From: Shewanella pealeana ATCC 700345 | GTDB lineage: Bacteria; Pseudomonadota; Gammaproteobacteria; Enterobacterales; Shewanellaceae | Assembly: GCF_000018285.1 (NCBI RefSeq) | Contig: NC_009901.1 | Span: forward strand, 3,223,001-3,287,000 | DNA length: 64,000 nucleotides | Reading direction: 5' to 3' | Part shown: positions 25,391 through 34,319 of the stretch, one piece after another | Position numbering within the stretch: the first letter of the stretch is position 1 | How the letters are laid out: each line of letters opens with the position of its first letter | Position numbers and translations under genes: made by a program | Notes under the pieces: generated by a model | The model's database searches: none | Told to the model about the DNA's origin: nothing | Seen by the model: the letters and a program-made list of their open reading frames with translations, nothing else

Positions 25391-26503
25391 TTAATCTTTA
25401 TGGACTTTGGCCTTCTCCGCCTTAACGGTTTTAGACAGTACACTCGATGATAGCTCTTTTAAACTGAGTAGCAGCTCTTTATGGATCCCTGAAAGCTTAG
25501 GCTTTGATTGTTGATTAAACTCAAGCGGACGACATAATGCCATCGCTTGATAGCCGAGCCTTGCCGTTAGTAATCCACCACCTAGCCCTTGCCCAAGTCT
25601 AGCCGATAACTTACCAGACATTTCTACCGACAATAACTGAGTGCCTAAATCGGTAATAATCTCACTGGAACCTGCATAGATAATATTGCCAATAATGCTA
25701 CGAATAAGCTTTATTCTGCTCCAGTAACCCAACTCTATCCCATAGCAATCGGCAATCTTATTGATCATGCTCTGGTTACGCCAAAGAATAATCGCCATGT
25801 CCAATACTGCTAGAGGGCTAGCAGCCAATAGCAACGCTGACTCCTGGGCAAATCGGCGTACGATTTTCTTAGCCACTAAATCTCGTTCGGTTAACACGAT
25901 AGAGTCGAACAACATCAATTTCTCGGCATCGTTATGCTCTGGCGTGTTATTTTGTTGAAACTTTGTCAGTTCTGCAGTCTTTGGCAATTTTGCGACTATC
26001 TCATCGATAAAGGGATCGGCCTCCCCCATCTGCATACTGTGAACTAGACGCTTGCCGACAGTTTGTGTGTCTTCGATATGCTTAAGCGCCTTTAACTTAC
26101 GCCATTCAACAAAAGTCACCTTGGCGGCCCAAAGTAATACGACCCCAGTCACACTGGCGTAAAGCCCAAATAACCAACTGCTTTGCACAAAAGCAGCCTG
26201 TAGACCAAGAAATGCTTCTACTGCGATAACGATAGCAACGCCCGTTAAACTGATCCTGGCAAGCCAGTTACGCTTGGTTTTGCCAGGTTTCTGTGGGGCT
26301 ATTGATTCGAAATTGGATAAACGCTGCTCGACCAGCGAATCAAGCTCTGCATTTGCTTTAAGCTCTAGCTCAGGCTCCGCTTCAGCCTCAATAAAATCGA
26401 CCTGCGCCTCGAAGCTAACAGAGTGAGCAAGTTTCGATTCAGGCTCATTGGCATCGCTGTCAAATCGCTGCTGCTTTCTTATGGAATTATCACCTTGTGA
26501 CAT
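25391..26503 (-). CDS. ycjF: YcjF-like (TIGR01620) inner-membrane protein
   Basis: A 370-residue protein of the YcjF/DUF697 group. The first 90 residues are acidic and hydrophilic (Glu-rich, ELELKANAELDSLVEQRL). Two membrane segments follow at about 85-105 and 110-130, then a cytoplasmic helical region ending in the DUF697-type segment (ALLLAASPLAVLDMAIILWRN and GGGLLTARLGYQAMALCRPL). In enterobacteria ycjX and ycjF are part of the psp regulon; here they lie downstream of pspC in the same direction. An envelope-stress function is inferred from that link. Confidence 0.88.
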   Translation of the reverse strand: MSQGDNSIRKQQRFDSDANEPESKLAHSVSFEAQVDFIEAEAEPELELKANAELDSLVEQRLSNFESIAPQKPGKTKRNWLARISLTGVAIVIAVEAFLGLQAAFVQSSWLFGLYASVTGVVLLWAAKVTFVEWRKLKALKHIEDTQTVGKRLVHSMQMGEADPFIDEIVAKLPKTAELTKFQQNNTPEHNDAEKLMLFDSIVLTERDLVAKKIVRRFAQESALLLAASPLAVLDMAIILWRNQSMINKIADCYGIELGYWSRIKLIRSIIGNIIYAGSSEIITDLGTQLLSVEMSGKLSARLGQGLGGGLLTARLGYQAMALCRPLEFNQQSKPKLSGIHKELLLSLKELSSSVLSKTVKAEKAKVHKD

Positions 26504-26523
26504 AAAAACTCACTTACTAAAAA

Positions 26524-27969
26524 TCACTTTAATTTATCGCCCAGCAAGTACTGCAACACATGATCTAATCGAATATGTTCAAAGTCGGCATTACTGCGCT
26601 GGGTATTTTGATTGGTTGCCGGAGCAAAATTAATAAACTCAAACCCCTGTTTATCCCAAAAGTCGGAAGTGGGCAGAGATTTTGGCACCTCACCGGGAAA
26701 CAGGGTCACTGGCTGTCGCTTAGCGAGTTCAATACCGCGAACCACCTCAATCTCTTTGCCATCTTGCTTCACCATGCCATGACTGGTCGACTTAATGGCA
26801 CTGATTGCCATTGTCTCGACTTCGCAGCCTGCGAACTTGGCATACTGTTGGCTTTGATGCACAAGCTGGCTCAGCAGTGACAATACATTGCCCTGCTGAT
26901 CACGGGTTACATGATCAACTTTACTCGCAGCAAACAATAATTTATCAATCTTGGGTGCAAATAGTCGTTTTAATAAACTCGATTGCCCAAAGTGGAAGCT
27001 CTCCATCACAGCGTGAATAGCTGACTTCATATCATCAAACTGGGCACGTCCACGGTTTAGCGGACTAAAGCAATCGACCAATACCAGCTGCCTATCAAAC
27101 TTTGCAAAGTAATCTTGATAAAAAGGTTTAACCACCCTTGCCACATATCCTTTATAGCGCTGCTTTAATGTGTGGTAAAAACTATTAGCGACAGACTGCT
27201 CAAGCGACTGAAACTCAGCGTCGCCTATATTAAGCAATGGAAATAAAGCGAGTACAGGCGTGCCATCTAGTTCACCAGGTAACAATAAACGCCCCGGTTG
27301 GGCATAATAGAACCCATGGTTACTGACGCAGTCTTGCAATACTTTCTGGTACAGTTCGGCAATCTGTTGCAGCTTAAGCTCATCGGCAGGACTGGCGAGT
27401 TCTACATCATTGAGTGCCTTGGAGAATGCGCTAAAATATTCAGAACGTTCGAATACTGCCTTTCTTTGCACTTGAGTATTTGACCACTGCTGGAAGGATA
27501 GCTTTAGCATAGGTAGATCCAGTAGCCACTCACCTGGATAATCGACAATATCAAGATACAAGGTGGCGCTATCGGTCAGTTTCGACAACAGGCCTTTGGC
27601 TGGGCGATACTTAATGGCGAGTCGTAGCTCACTAATATTTCGGGTAGAAACTGGCCAAGTTTGCGGTTCAGTAGTTAACGACTTAATCGCCGCGTCATAA
27701 TTAAAGCTTGGAATGGTTAAGTCTGGCTGCATATCGCGTTTAACGCCATAAAGCCTACCGTCTCTAGCCACTTGCCATAAAGGTAATTGGGAGCCTGTCT
27801 CTGCAATGCCGGAATGTAATAACTGATTGACTAAGCCTGTAATAAAGGCTGTTTTACCCGCTCCAGCTAACCCTGTGACCGCTAATCGCAAATTTCTATC
27901 TGTGGTTCTTAGCGCAACGGCTTGAGTATTCTTGCCGAGCTTTTTGAGTGACTGTTTAAGACTCGCCAT
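26524..27969 (-). CDS. ycjX: YcjX-like P-loop NTPase (DUF463)
   Basis: The 481-residue DUF463 protein has Walker A GLAGAGKTAFITGL near residue 33 and the DYPGEW motif (IVDYPGEWLLDLPML) that resembles a GTPase switch. Other conserved blocks include LVLVDCFSPLNRG and LLFAASKVDHVTRDQ, the latter resembling a nucleotide-base recognition loop. YcjX is a stress-linked, psp-associated GTPase whose exact function is unsettled. It sits 20 bp before ycjF and about 75 bp after pspC, so pspA-pspB-pspC-ycjX-ycjF probably form one sigma-54-driven unit. Confidence 0.9.
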   Translation of the reverse strand: MASLKQSLKKLGKNTQAVALRTTDRNLRLAVTGLAGAGKTAFITGLVNQLLHSGIAETGSQLPLWQVARDGRLYGVKRDMQPDLTIPSFNYDAAIKSLTTEPQTWPVSTRNISELRLAIKYRPAKGLLSKLTDSATLYLDIVDYPGEWLLDLPMLKLSFQQWSNTQVQRKAVFERSEYFSAFSKALNDVELASPADELKLQQIAELYQKVLQDCVSNHGFYYAQPGRLLLPGELDGTPVLALFPLLNIGDAEFQSLEQSVANSFYHTLKQRYKGYVARVVKPFYQDYFAKFDRQLVLVDCFSPLNRGRAQFDDMKSAIHAVMESFHFGQSSLLKRLFAPKIDKLLFAASKVDHVTRDQQGNVLSLLSQLVHQSQQYAKFAGCEVETMAISAIKSTSHGMVKQDGKEIEVVRGIELAKRQPVTLFPGEVPKSLPTSDFWDKQGFEFINFAPATNQNTQRSNADFEHIRLDHVLQYLLGDKLK

Positions 27970-28045
27970 ATAATGAAGTGAAACCTGTTTGAGGAAGTTC
28001 TAGGGCAGTATAGCCTGCCCCTTCATTGAACTATATATAGTTGAG

Positions 28046-28435
28046 CTATAGATTGTTGATTTGATCTTTAAGGTCATAGTTATCAGAAGTCACGTGACGC
28101 TCTAAGTTCTGTAATCGAACTTCTAGCGACCTAAACTGGCTATTCACATCCCTTAATGCCATTTTAGCGGGTTCACCTGACTGCCAAACCTTCTTCTTTA
28201 GTCCAATTTCTTTGCTTGACTCATTCTTGCCAGTTCCGGGCTTAATATCTAAGATCATCCAAAGTAACACATAGATAATCAATACAATCCCAGAGCCACC
28301 CAATAAGAAGATTGAGGCGGCAAGTACTCTGACTAGCCAAGTTTCAAAATTAAAGTAATCTGCAATTCCTGCGCAAACACCCGCAATTTTACCCGACTGA
28401 GGAATTCGATATAACGTTCTGTTGCCTTCGTTCAT
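28046..28435 (-). CDS. pspC: Phage shock protein C
   Basis: A 129-residue PspC-domain membrane protein. Residues 5-66 form the PspC domain (RTLYRIPQSGKIAGVCAGIADYFN, then a membrane span LAASIFLLGGSGIVLIIYVLLW). The C-terminus forms a helical, probably coiled-coil tail (LRDVNSQFRSLEVRLQNLERHV). PspC with PspB senses inner-membrane stress and relieves PspA's grip on PspF. Length is close to the enterobacterial protein. Confidence 0.94.
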   Translation of the reverse strand: MNEGNRTLYRIPQSGKIAGVCAGIADYFNFETWLVRVLAASIFLLGGSGIVLIIYVLLWMILDIKPGTGKNESSKEIGLKKKVWQSGEPAKMALRDVNSQFRSLEVRLQNLERHVTSDNYDLKDQINNL

Positions 28436-28502
28436 CTCTAACTTCCTCCTTGCTTAGTTAACTAAATAGTGACGTTTACCTATTGCAGTGAATCGATTCC
28501 GA

Positions 28503-28736
28503 TTAATCATTTCGATTCCTCCACTGCGGCGCCTCACTATCTAAGATGGCTTCTAAGGTTTCGATGCGCTGTGACATCTTGTCAGCCTTAGCAATTAACT
28601 CATTTAACTGGCTAAACTCTTCTTCAGTAAGTCCCTGGCTAACTTGTCGCTTACTGCGGTAATGAAGAATTAGCCATATCGGAGCCACGATTATTAAAAA
28701 GATAATAATTGGGGCCATCAAAATATCCATGTTCAT
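28503..28736 (-). CDS. pspB: Phage shock protein B
   Basis: A 77-residue protein with an N-terminal membrane segment (ILMAPIIIFLIIVAPIWLIL, residues 5-24) and a helical cytoplasmic tail with leucine-type heptads (LNELIAKADKMSQRIETLEAIL). It is the small sensor partner of PspC. Two ATGs six bases apart could start translation. The first follows AGGTGAG closely; the second has the more usual spacing and would give 75 residues. It lies 22 bp after pspA. Confidence 0.93.
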   Translation of the reverse strand: MNMDILMAPIIIFLIIVAPIWLILHYRSKRQVSQGLTEEEFSQLNELIAKADKMSQRIETLEAILDSEAPQWRNRND

Positions 28737-28758
28737 AACTCACCTCTGATCTTGTTTA

Positions 28759-29436
28759 TTACTTAGCTTTAGTCTTACTTCCCTTCATTTTCGCCTTAAG
28801 CGCTTCGAGCTCTGCATTGACTGAGTCTTCAGCTTCTAGGGCTGCAAATTCATCATTAAGCGTCTTCTTATTACCCAAGTCATAAGAATCAACCTGCGAC
28901 TCAAGGCTTTCTACGCGGCGCTCATATTGCTCAAACTTGCTCATTGCATTGTCAATCTTGCTAGAATCAAGCTGCTTTTTCACCTCTAAACGCGATGAAG
29001 CAGTCTGCTTGCGCATGATAATTGTCTTTTGGCGCGCTTTAGCGTCGGCAAGCTTCTCTTGCAGTAAGTTCACTTCGTCTTTAAGGCGTAGGATGTGCTC
29101 TTCAACTACAACCAACTCGGCGGCAAGGGTTTGTGCTAGGTCATTGGCTTTTTGCTTTTCAACTAACGCGGCCTTAGCAAGATCTTCACGGTCTTTAGAC
29201 AAAGCTAATTCGGCTTTGCTTTCCCAATCTTGTACTTGCTCTTGTACTTTTGCTATACGACGAATGATCTCTTTTTTCTCGGCTAATACTTTTGCTGAGG
29301 TAGAGCGCACTTCAACTAACGTATCTTCCATCTCTTGGATGATCAGACGAACCATTTTCTCTGGATCTTCAGCCTTATCGAGTAATGCGCTGATATTCGA
29401 GTTAATGATGTCTGCAAAGCGTGAAAAGATTCCCAT
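28759..29436 (-). CDS. pspA: Phage shock protein A
   Basis: A 225-residue, almost wholly coiled-coil protein of the PspA/Vipp1 (ESCRT-III-like) family, starting MGIFSRFADIINSNISALLDKAEDPEKMVR, which is the membrane-binding helix. The body is charged heptads without Pro. PspA binds stressed inner membrane to stop proton leakage, and at rest inhibits PspF. It is the first gene of the psp operon, with a sigma-54-type promoter and divergent pspF upstream. Confidence 0.96.
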   Translation of the reverse strand: MGIFSRFADIINSNISALLDKAEDPEKMVRLIIQEMEDTLVEVRSTSAKVLAEKKEIIRRIAKVQEQVQDWESKAELALSKDREDLAKAALVEKQKANDLAQTLAAELVVVEEHILRLKDEVNLLQEKLADAKARQKTIIMRKQTASSRLEVKKQLDSSKIDNAMSKFEQYERRVESLESQVDSYDLGNKKTLNDEFAALEAEDSVNAELEALKAKMKGSKTKAK

Positions 29437-29475
29437 AATATTTTCCTCTAATTAACGTTGGATTCGATAATTACA

Positions 29476-29493
29476 ATCCATATTCCGTGCCAA
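29476..29493 (-). promoter_or_regulatory. Sigma-54 promoter of the psp operon
   Basis: On the minus strand TTGGCAC (29487-29493) matches the -24 element and ATGGA about ten bases on is an imperfect -12 element. E. coli pspA also has an atypical -12. The start would lie near 29464, just upstream of pspA, with divergent pspF supplying the activator. Confidence 0.6.
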
Positions 29494-29613
29494 CTTTAAC
29501 TTTCCAATACTATACAGGCACTTAAACAATTTATTAACTTTTTCTTTCATTTATAATCTGAGCATCATATTATTATTTTCACCAATTATTAGCGTGAAAG
29601 ACTAAAACTTACT

Positions 29614-30714
29614 GTGGGCAATCAATTTCAGCAAGATAATCTTATCGGACAGTCCAATGCCTTATTGGAAGTCCTTGAACATATTTCACAAGTGGCGCCA
29701 CTGTCTAAACCGGTGTTAATTATTGGTGAGCGTGGCACAGGTAAAGAGCTTATCGCCGAGCGATTACACTACTTATCTAAACGCTGGGATCAGAGCTTTA
29801 TCAAACTTAACTGCTCATCCTTAAGTGAAAACTTACTCGAAAGTGAACTCTTTGGCCATGACGCTGGTGCATTTACTGGAGCCAGTAAAAAGCATGAAGG
29901 TCGTTTTGAACGCGCCGACGGCGGTACGCTGTTTTTAGATGAGCTCGCTAACACCTCAGGACTCATTCAAGAGAAACTGTTACGGGTCATTGAATACGGC
30001 GAGTTTGAACGGGTCGGGGGGAGTAAAACGGTTCAGACCAACGTGCGTCTTGTATGCGCTGCCAACGAAGATCTTCCGTCTCTGGCTGAAGCGGGTGAAT
30101 TTAGACCCGATCTGCTCGATAGACTGGCTTTCGATGTTATTACCCTACCGCCTCTGAGACACAGATCTGAGGATATCATGCCGCTCGCAGAGTATTTTGC
30201 TATCGGTATGGCAAGACAGCTAAAGCTTGAACTATTTGAAGGTTTTAGCTGCAATGCGATCGAGCAGCTTATGGAATACCAGTGGCCTGGTAATATCCGT
30301 GAGCTTAAAAACGTCGTCGAGCGTAGCGTCTATCGAAATGCCGAGACTAATACCGCAATAGATCAGATTATCATCGACCCATTCGCTTCGCCCTATCGCC
30401 CGACAAAGCGGGTTAAAACCAAAGAGCGTCAGCAAACGGTTTCACCCGAGGTGAATTCAGCCGCAACCAATAGCAGCGCTGAAGTGAGTGCTAACCCGAG
30501 TGCCGACATGAGCACAAACAATAGTGCAGCGGCTGACGCCAAAGTAAACTTCCCTATCGACTTTAAAACCCATTGCGAACAGGGTGAGGTGAGGATCTTA
30601 AAACAAGCATTGGAAGCAGGTCAGTTTAATCAAAAGAAAACCGCAGAACTGCTGGGATTAAGCTACCATCAACTGCGCGGGATCTTAAAGAAATACAACT
30701 TGCTGGATAAATAA
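29614..30714 (+). CDS. pspF: Sigma-54 activator PspF
   Basis: A 366-residue enhancer-binding AAA+ protein lacking a sensory N-domain, as PspF does. The start is a GTG (protein begins [13 protein letters not shown]) with no strong ribosome-binding site. Walker A is GERGTGKE, the sigma-54 contact loop is [20 protein letters not shown], and the C-terminus carries a Fis-type helix-turn-helix ([20 protein letters not shown]). It is about 40 residues longer than E. coli PspF because of an Asn/Ser/Ala-rich low-complexity linker between the ATPase and the DNA-binding domain. It activates the divergent psp operon and is held off by PspA. Confidence 0.95.
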   Translation: MGNQFQQDNLIGQSNALLEVLEHISQVAPLSKPVLIIGERGTGKELIAERLHYLSKRWDQSFIKLNCSSLSENLLESELFGHDAGAFTGASKKHEGRFERADGGTLFLDELANTSGLIQEKLLRVIEYGEFERVGGSKTVQTNVRLVCAANEDLPSLAEAGEFRPDLLDRLAFDVITLPPLRHRSEDIMPLAEYFAIGMARQLKLELFEGFSCNAIEQLMEYQWPGNIRELKNVVERSVYRNAETNTAIDQIIIDPFASPYRPTKRVKTKERQQTVSPEVNSAATNSSAEVSANPSADMSTNNSAAADAKVNFPIDFKTHCEQGEVRILKQALEAGQFNQKKTAELLGLSYHQLRGILKKYNLLDK

Positions 30715-30778
30715 TTGCTGTTAGCTAGCAGGCACTGTTAAAATAGCTAATAATGTTCAGTTCAAAAATGACTGCTTA

Positions 30779-32407
30779 ATGAAACAGCTGCTTAAGAGAA
30801 TAAAGTTAATCGCTGGGATCTCTTTGATTAACTTGTTACTCACCGCCTGTGGTCCACAGCAAGTTCCGACAGGGTTAGTCTATTGTTCGGAAGGCAACCC
30901 TGAGACTTTTAATCCTCAATTGGTGACCTCTGGCACCACGATTGATGCCACCTCACAGCAGTTATACGACAGTTTAGTCGATTACGACCCGGTATCTGGT
31001 GAAATAGTGCCTGCGCTCGCCACTTCTTGGGAGACTTCTGCTGACGGTCTAAGCTACCGCTTTAAATTGCGCCATGGGGTACAGTTCCATCAAACATCGC
31101 TATTTAGCCCGACTCGCCTCTTTAACGCCGATGATGTCTTGTTCTCTTTCAATCGCGTCATAGATACCGACAACCCTTATCATCGAGTTTCAAAAACAGG
31201 TTACCCCTTCTTCCAGAGTATCGGCTTTAATCAAACGATTAATCAGATTGAAAGAGTCGCCGATGATGAGGTGGTATTTCATTTAAATCAAAGCGACGCT
31301 TCGTTCCTTTCCAACCTAGCAACGGGTTTTTCAGTCATTCTTTCTAAAGAATATGCCGATAACCTCTTGGCTCAGGGCACACCGGAACTACTGGATAGAA
31401 AGCCCGTGGGTACCGGCCCTTTTAAGCTAGTAAAGTATGTGAAAAACGAACTGATCCGCTACCATCGCAATGATAACTTTTGGCGCACACTACCGGAATT
31501 TGAACAGCTAGTGTTTAACATCACGCCACAAAGTAGTACCAGATTAACTAAGTTGATCACCGGTGATTGTAGCGTATCGGCATTGCCGAAGGCGGGCGAG
31601 TTGCCCGTCATTAAAGAGCATCCTAATCTTGAACTCGACACTCAACTCGGCTTCAATGTCGCTTTTTGGGCGTTCAATACCAAGAAAAAACCTTTCGATG
31701 ATGTACGGGTACGCCAAGCGTTAGCCTACGCCGTCGATAAGCAGAATATCTTACGCGCGGTATACCAAGAAACGGCCATTAAGGCGACAGGCATGCTGCC
31801 GCCGCAATCTTGGGCTTATCACTACAATAAAAGTACTTATCAATATAACCCTGAAAAAGCACGGGCGTTATTAGATGATGCTGGCATCGAAAATTTAACT
31901 ATCGATATCTGGGCAATGCCCGTCGCTCGAATTTACAATCCTAATGCATTAAAAACCGCCGAGTTAATTCAGGCCGATTTGGCCAACATTGGGGTGAAAG
32001 TGAATATCGTGACCTACGATTGGAGTGTGTTTAACCAAAAGCTCAGTCTTAACGATTATGACTCGGTACTGATTGGTTGGAATGCAGACAATAGCGACCC
32101 CGATAATTTCTTCTCGCCTATGATGAGTTGTGATGCACTTAAATCATCGAGTAACCGCGCTCAGTGGTGCAATCTTGAGTTGGATCGGATTCTAGCCAAG
32201 GCAAAAGCCACAACATCAGAATCAGAACGTAAAGTACTCTATCAGCAAGCTGAAGCCTTATTTACAGAGCATGTGCCGATGATGACATTTGCCCATGCCA
32301 CGCAACTGACCTTTAAGAGCAAAGATATTAAACAAACTCAGCTTACTCCTTTTGGTGGGATCTCATTTGAACGAGCCAAGAAAATAACATCAGAGGAGGA
32401 GCTATAA
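30779..32407 (+). CDS. sapA: SapA-like ABC substrate-binding lipoprotein
   Basis: This 542-residue protein belongs to the peptide-binding (DppA/OppA/SapA) family. The N-terminus is a lipoprotein signal with lipobox LLTAC (Cys24), unlike many SapA proteins that have an ordinary signal peptide. The conserved opening YCSEGNPETFNPQLVTSGTT and the interior KPVGTGPFKLVKY and DDVRVRQALAYAVDK blocks are typical. It probably binds peptides in the periplasm and passes them to SapBC; in enterobacteria the system affects antimicrobial-peptide resistance and potassium uptake. It is the first sap gene, 64 bp after pspF in the same direction. Confidence 0.92.
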   Translation: MKQLLKRIKLIAGISLINLLLTACGPQQVPTGLVYCSEGNPETFNPQLVTSGTTIDATSQQLYDSLVDYDPVSGEIVPALATSWETSADGLSYRFKLRHGVQFHQTSLFSPTRLFNADDVLFSFNRVIDTDNPYHRVSKTGYPFFQSIGFNQTINQIERVADDEVVFHLNQSDASFLSNLATGFSVILSKEYADNLLAQGTPELLDRKPVGTGPFKLVKYVKNELIRYHRNDNFWRTLPEFEQLVFNITPQSSTRLTKLITGDCSVSALPKAGELPVIKEHPNLELDTQLGFNVAFWAFNTKKKPFDDVRVRQALAYAVDKQNILRAVYQETAIKATGMLPPQSWAYHYNKSTYQYNPEKARALLDDAGIENLTIDIWAMPVARIYNPNALKTAELIQADLANIGVKVNIVTYDWSVFNQKLSLNDYDSVLIGWNADNSDPDNFFSPMMSCDALKSSSNRAQWCNLELDRILAKAKATTSESERKVLYQQAEALFTEHVPMMTFAHATQLTFKSKDIKQTQLTPFGGISFERAKKITSEEEL

Positions 32408-33438
32408 TGGGCCGCTATCTCCTACGCAGATTAAACCTGTTTATAGCAACCAGTTTTGTCCTAATTGCTGTCTTGTTCATAACAACGGGTTATTTTCCAA
32501 CCAATAAAGCCGTTGCATTAACCGGGATCACTGCTCCAACACCAGAGCAACTACAAAATATCGAACAGACTTATCAGCTAAATGAGAGTCAACTAGAACA
32601 ATTTTTTGCCTATACCAAAACTCGCTTAAGTGGCGACTTAGGCCTATCGGTCACTTCGCAGCGCCCCGTTATTGAAGAGCTGACTCAGGCACTTCCCGCG
32701 TCATTTGAGCTTGCTATCGTATCCGGCTTAATTGCAGTGCTACTTGGTGTACCACTTGGAGTGCTTGCTTCACTAAGTAAGAACAAGGTCACCCAGCACA
32801 GTATTATGGCAATTACTTTAACTGGTTACTCCATTCCTGTTTTTTGGCTTGGACTAACACTGTCGTTATGGTTTGGGGTTAAACTTGGTTGGCTTCCGGT
32901 TTCTGGACGGATCAATCTGTTATATGAGATAGAGCCAGTGACAGGCTTTATGCTAATCGATACCTTACTCTGGGATTCTGTCTATCGTTTTTCCGCTTTT
33001 AAGGATGCACTGTTCCATATTATCTTACCGTCGATAACCTTAGCGGTACTCCCGTTTACTGTGGTCGTCCGTATAACTCGTGCTGCCATGCTCAACATCA
33101 TGGAGTTACCCTATATTAAAGCCGCTGAAGCCAGAGGCTTACATACCAGCACAATTGTGCTGCGTCATGCACTACCAAATGCATTGATCCCTGTATTAAA
33201 AAATATGGGCCTAATGCTAGGTACCTTTGCCACTTATTCCATGATTGTCGAGGTTATCTTCTCATGGCCCGGCGTGGGCAGTTGGTTGGTATCTGGAATT
33301 TATCAGCGAGATTACACCGTTATTCAAGGTGGTGTATTGGGCGTTTCACTGACCATTATATTCTTGAGTATCTTAATTGAAGTCATACATAACGCTTATA
33401 ATCCGCTAAGCAGGAAAGAGATCTATGCCGCGAATTAG
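32407..33438 (+). CDS. sapB: SapB-like ABC permease
   Basis: A 343-residue DppB-type permease with about six membrane segments. One lies at the N-terminus (LFIATSFVLIAVLFITTGYF), and the EAA loop is EARGLHTSTIVLRHALPNALIPV near residue 240. It overlaps the sapA stop by one base (TAATG), with GAGGAG just upstream, so translation is coupled. It pairs with SapC to form the channel. Confidence 0.94.
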   Translation: MGRYLLRRLNLFIATSFVLIAVLFITTGYFPTNKAVALTGITAPTPEQLQNIEQTYQLNESQLEQFFAYTKTRLSGDLGLSVTSQRPVIEELTQALPASFELAIVSGLIAVLLGVPLGVLASLSKNKVTQHSIMAITLTGYSIPVFWLGLTLSLWFGVKLGWLPVSGRINLLYEIEPVTGFMLIDTLLWDSVYRFSAFKDALFHIILPSITLAVLPFTVVVRITRAAMLNIMELPYIKAAEARGLHTSTIVLRHALPNALIPVLKNMGLMLGTFATYSMIVEVIFSWPGVGSWLVSGIYQRDYTVIQGGVLGVSLTIIFLSILIEVIHNAYNPLSRKEIYAAN

Positions 33439-34315
33439 GATCTACCAAGAAGACCATATTCTTTCTCCAACCCAGAAAGTCTGGCAGGCATTTGCCGATA
33501 ACCCATTTGCACTTGTTGGTCTCTGGGCTGTGTGTTGCATACTTACCTTAGCGGTTTTCGGCCCTTGGATTGCGCCCTTCTCACCAGAGCAGCAAGACTC
33601 ACTCGCGTTACTGTTACCGCCATCTTGGGACGCTAGCGGCACAGTTGAGCACTTTCTCGGGACCGATGACTTAGGTCGAGATATTTTCAGTCGTCTACTT
33701 CACGGCGCTCACCTTACTTTTGGTATGGCGCTGGCAATCGTACTGGCTTCATTAGTCGTAGGTTTTATTATCGGCTCCATTTCTGGGATGATGAAAGGTC
33801 TAAAATCTTCGATATTGAGCCACCTATTGGATGCGCTCTTATCCATCCCTTCGCTACTATTAGCCATTTTGGTTGTCGCGATAATGGGTCCTGGGCTTGA
33901 AAATGTATTTTGGGCGGTTGGTATTGCTCTAACGCCGCAGTTTGTTAGGGCTATTCATCAGGCTGTACATGAAGAGTTGCAAAAAGACTACGTTACGGCA
34001 GCGAAGCTAGATGGGGCAAACTCAATTCAAGTTTTTTGGTACGTGATCATGCCTAACGTCTGGGAAACCGTAATTATTCAAACTACCTTGGCAATTTCTG
34101 CCGCAATTTTAGATATTGCCGCGCTGGGATTTTTAAACCTTGGCGCTCAGGCTCCAAGCCCAGAGTGGGGAGCGATGGTGTCACAAGGGCTTGATAATTT
34201 ATTAACCGCCCCATGGACGGTAACCATCCCTGGTGTTGCCATTTTATGTAGCGTACTGGCTATCAACTTAGTTGGTGACGGTTTGAGATCGGCGTTATCG
34301 CCCATCAGAAATTAA
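33425..34315 (+). CDS. sapC: SapC-like ABC permease
   Basis: A 296-residue DppC-type permease. The N-terminal cytoplasmic stretch leads to the first membrane segment (LVGLWAVCCILTLAVFG). The HFLGTDDLGRDIFSRLLHGA motif is the hallmark of this permease class, and the EAA loop is AAKLDGANSIQVFWYVIMPN. It overlaps sapB by 14 bp. Confidence 0.94.
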   Translation: MPRIRIYQEDHILSPTQKVWQAFADNPFALVGLWAVCCILTLAVFGPWIAPFSPEQQDSLALLLPPSWDASGTVEHFLGTDDLGRDIFSRLLHGAHLTFGMALAIVLASLVVGFIIGSISGMMKGLKSSILSHLLDALLSIPSLLLAILVVAIMGPGLENVFWAVGIALTPQFVRAIHQAVHEELQKDYVTAAKLDGANSIQVFWYVIMPNVWETVIIQTTLAISAAILDIAALGFLNLGAQAPSPEWGAMVSQGLDNLLTAPWTVTIPGVAILCSVLAINLVGDGLRSALSPIRN

Positions 34316-34319
34316 TACT

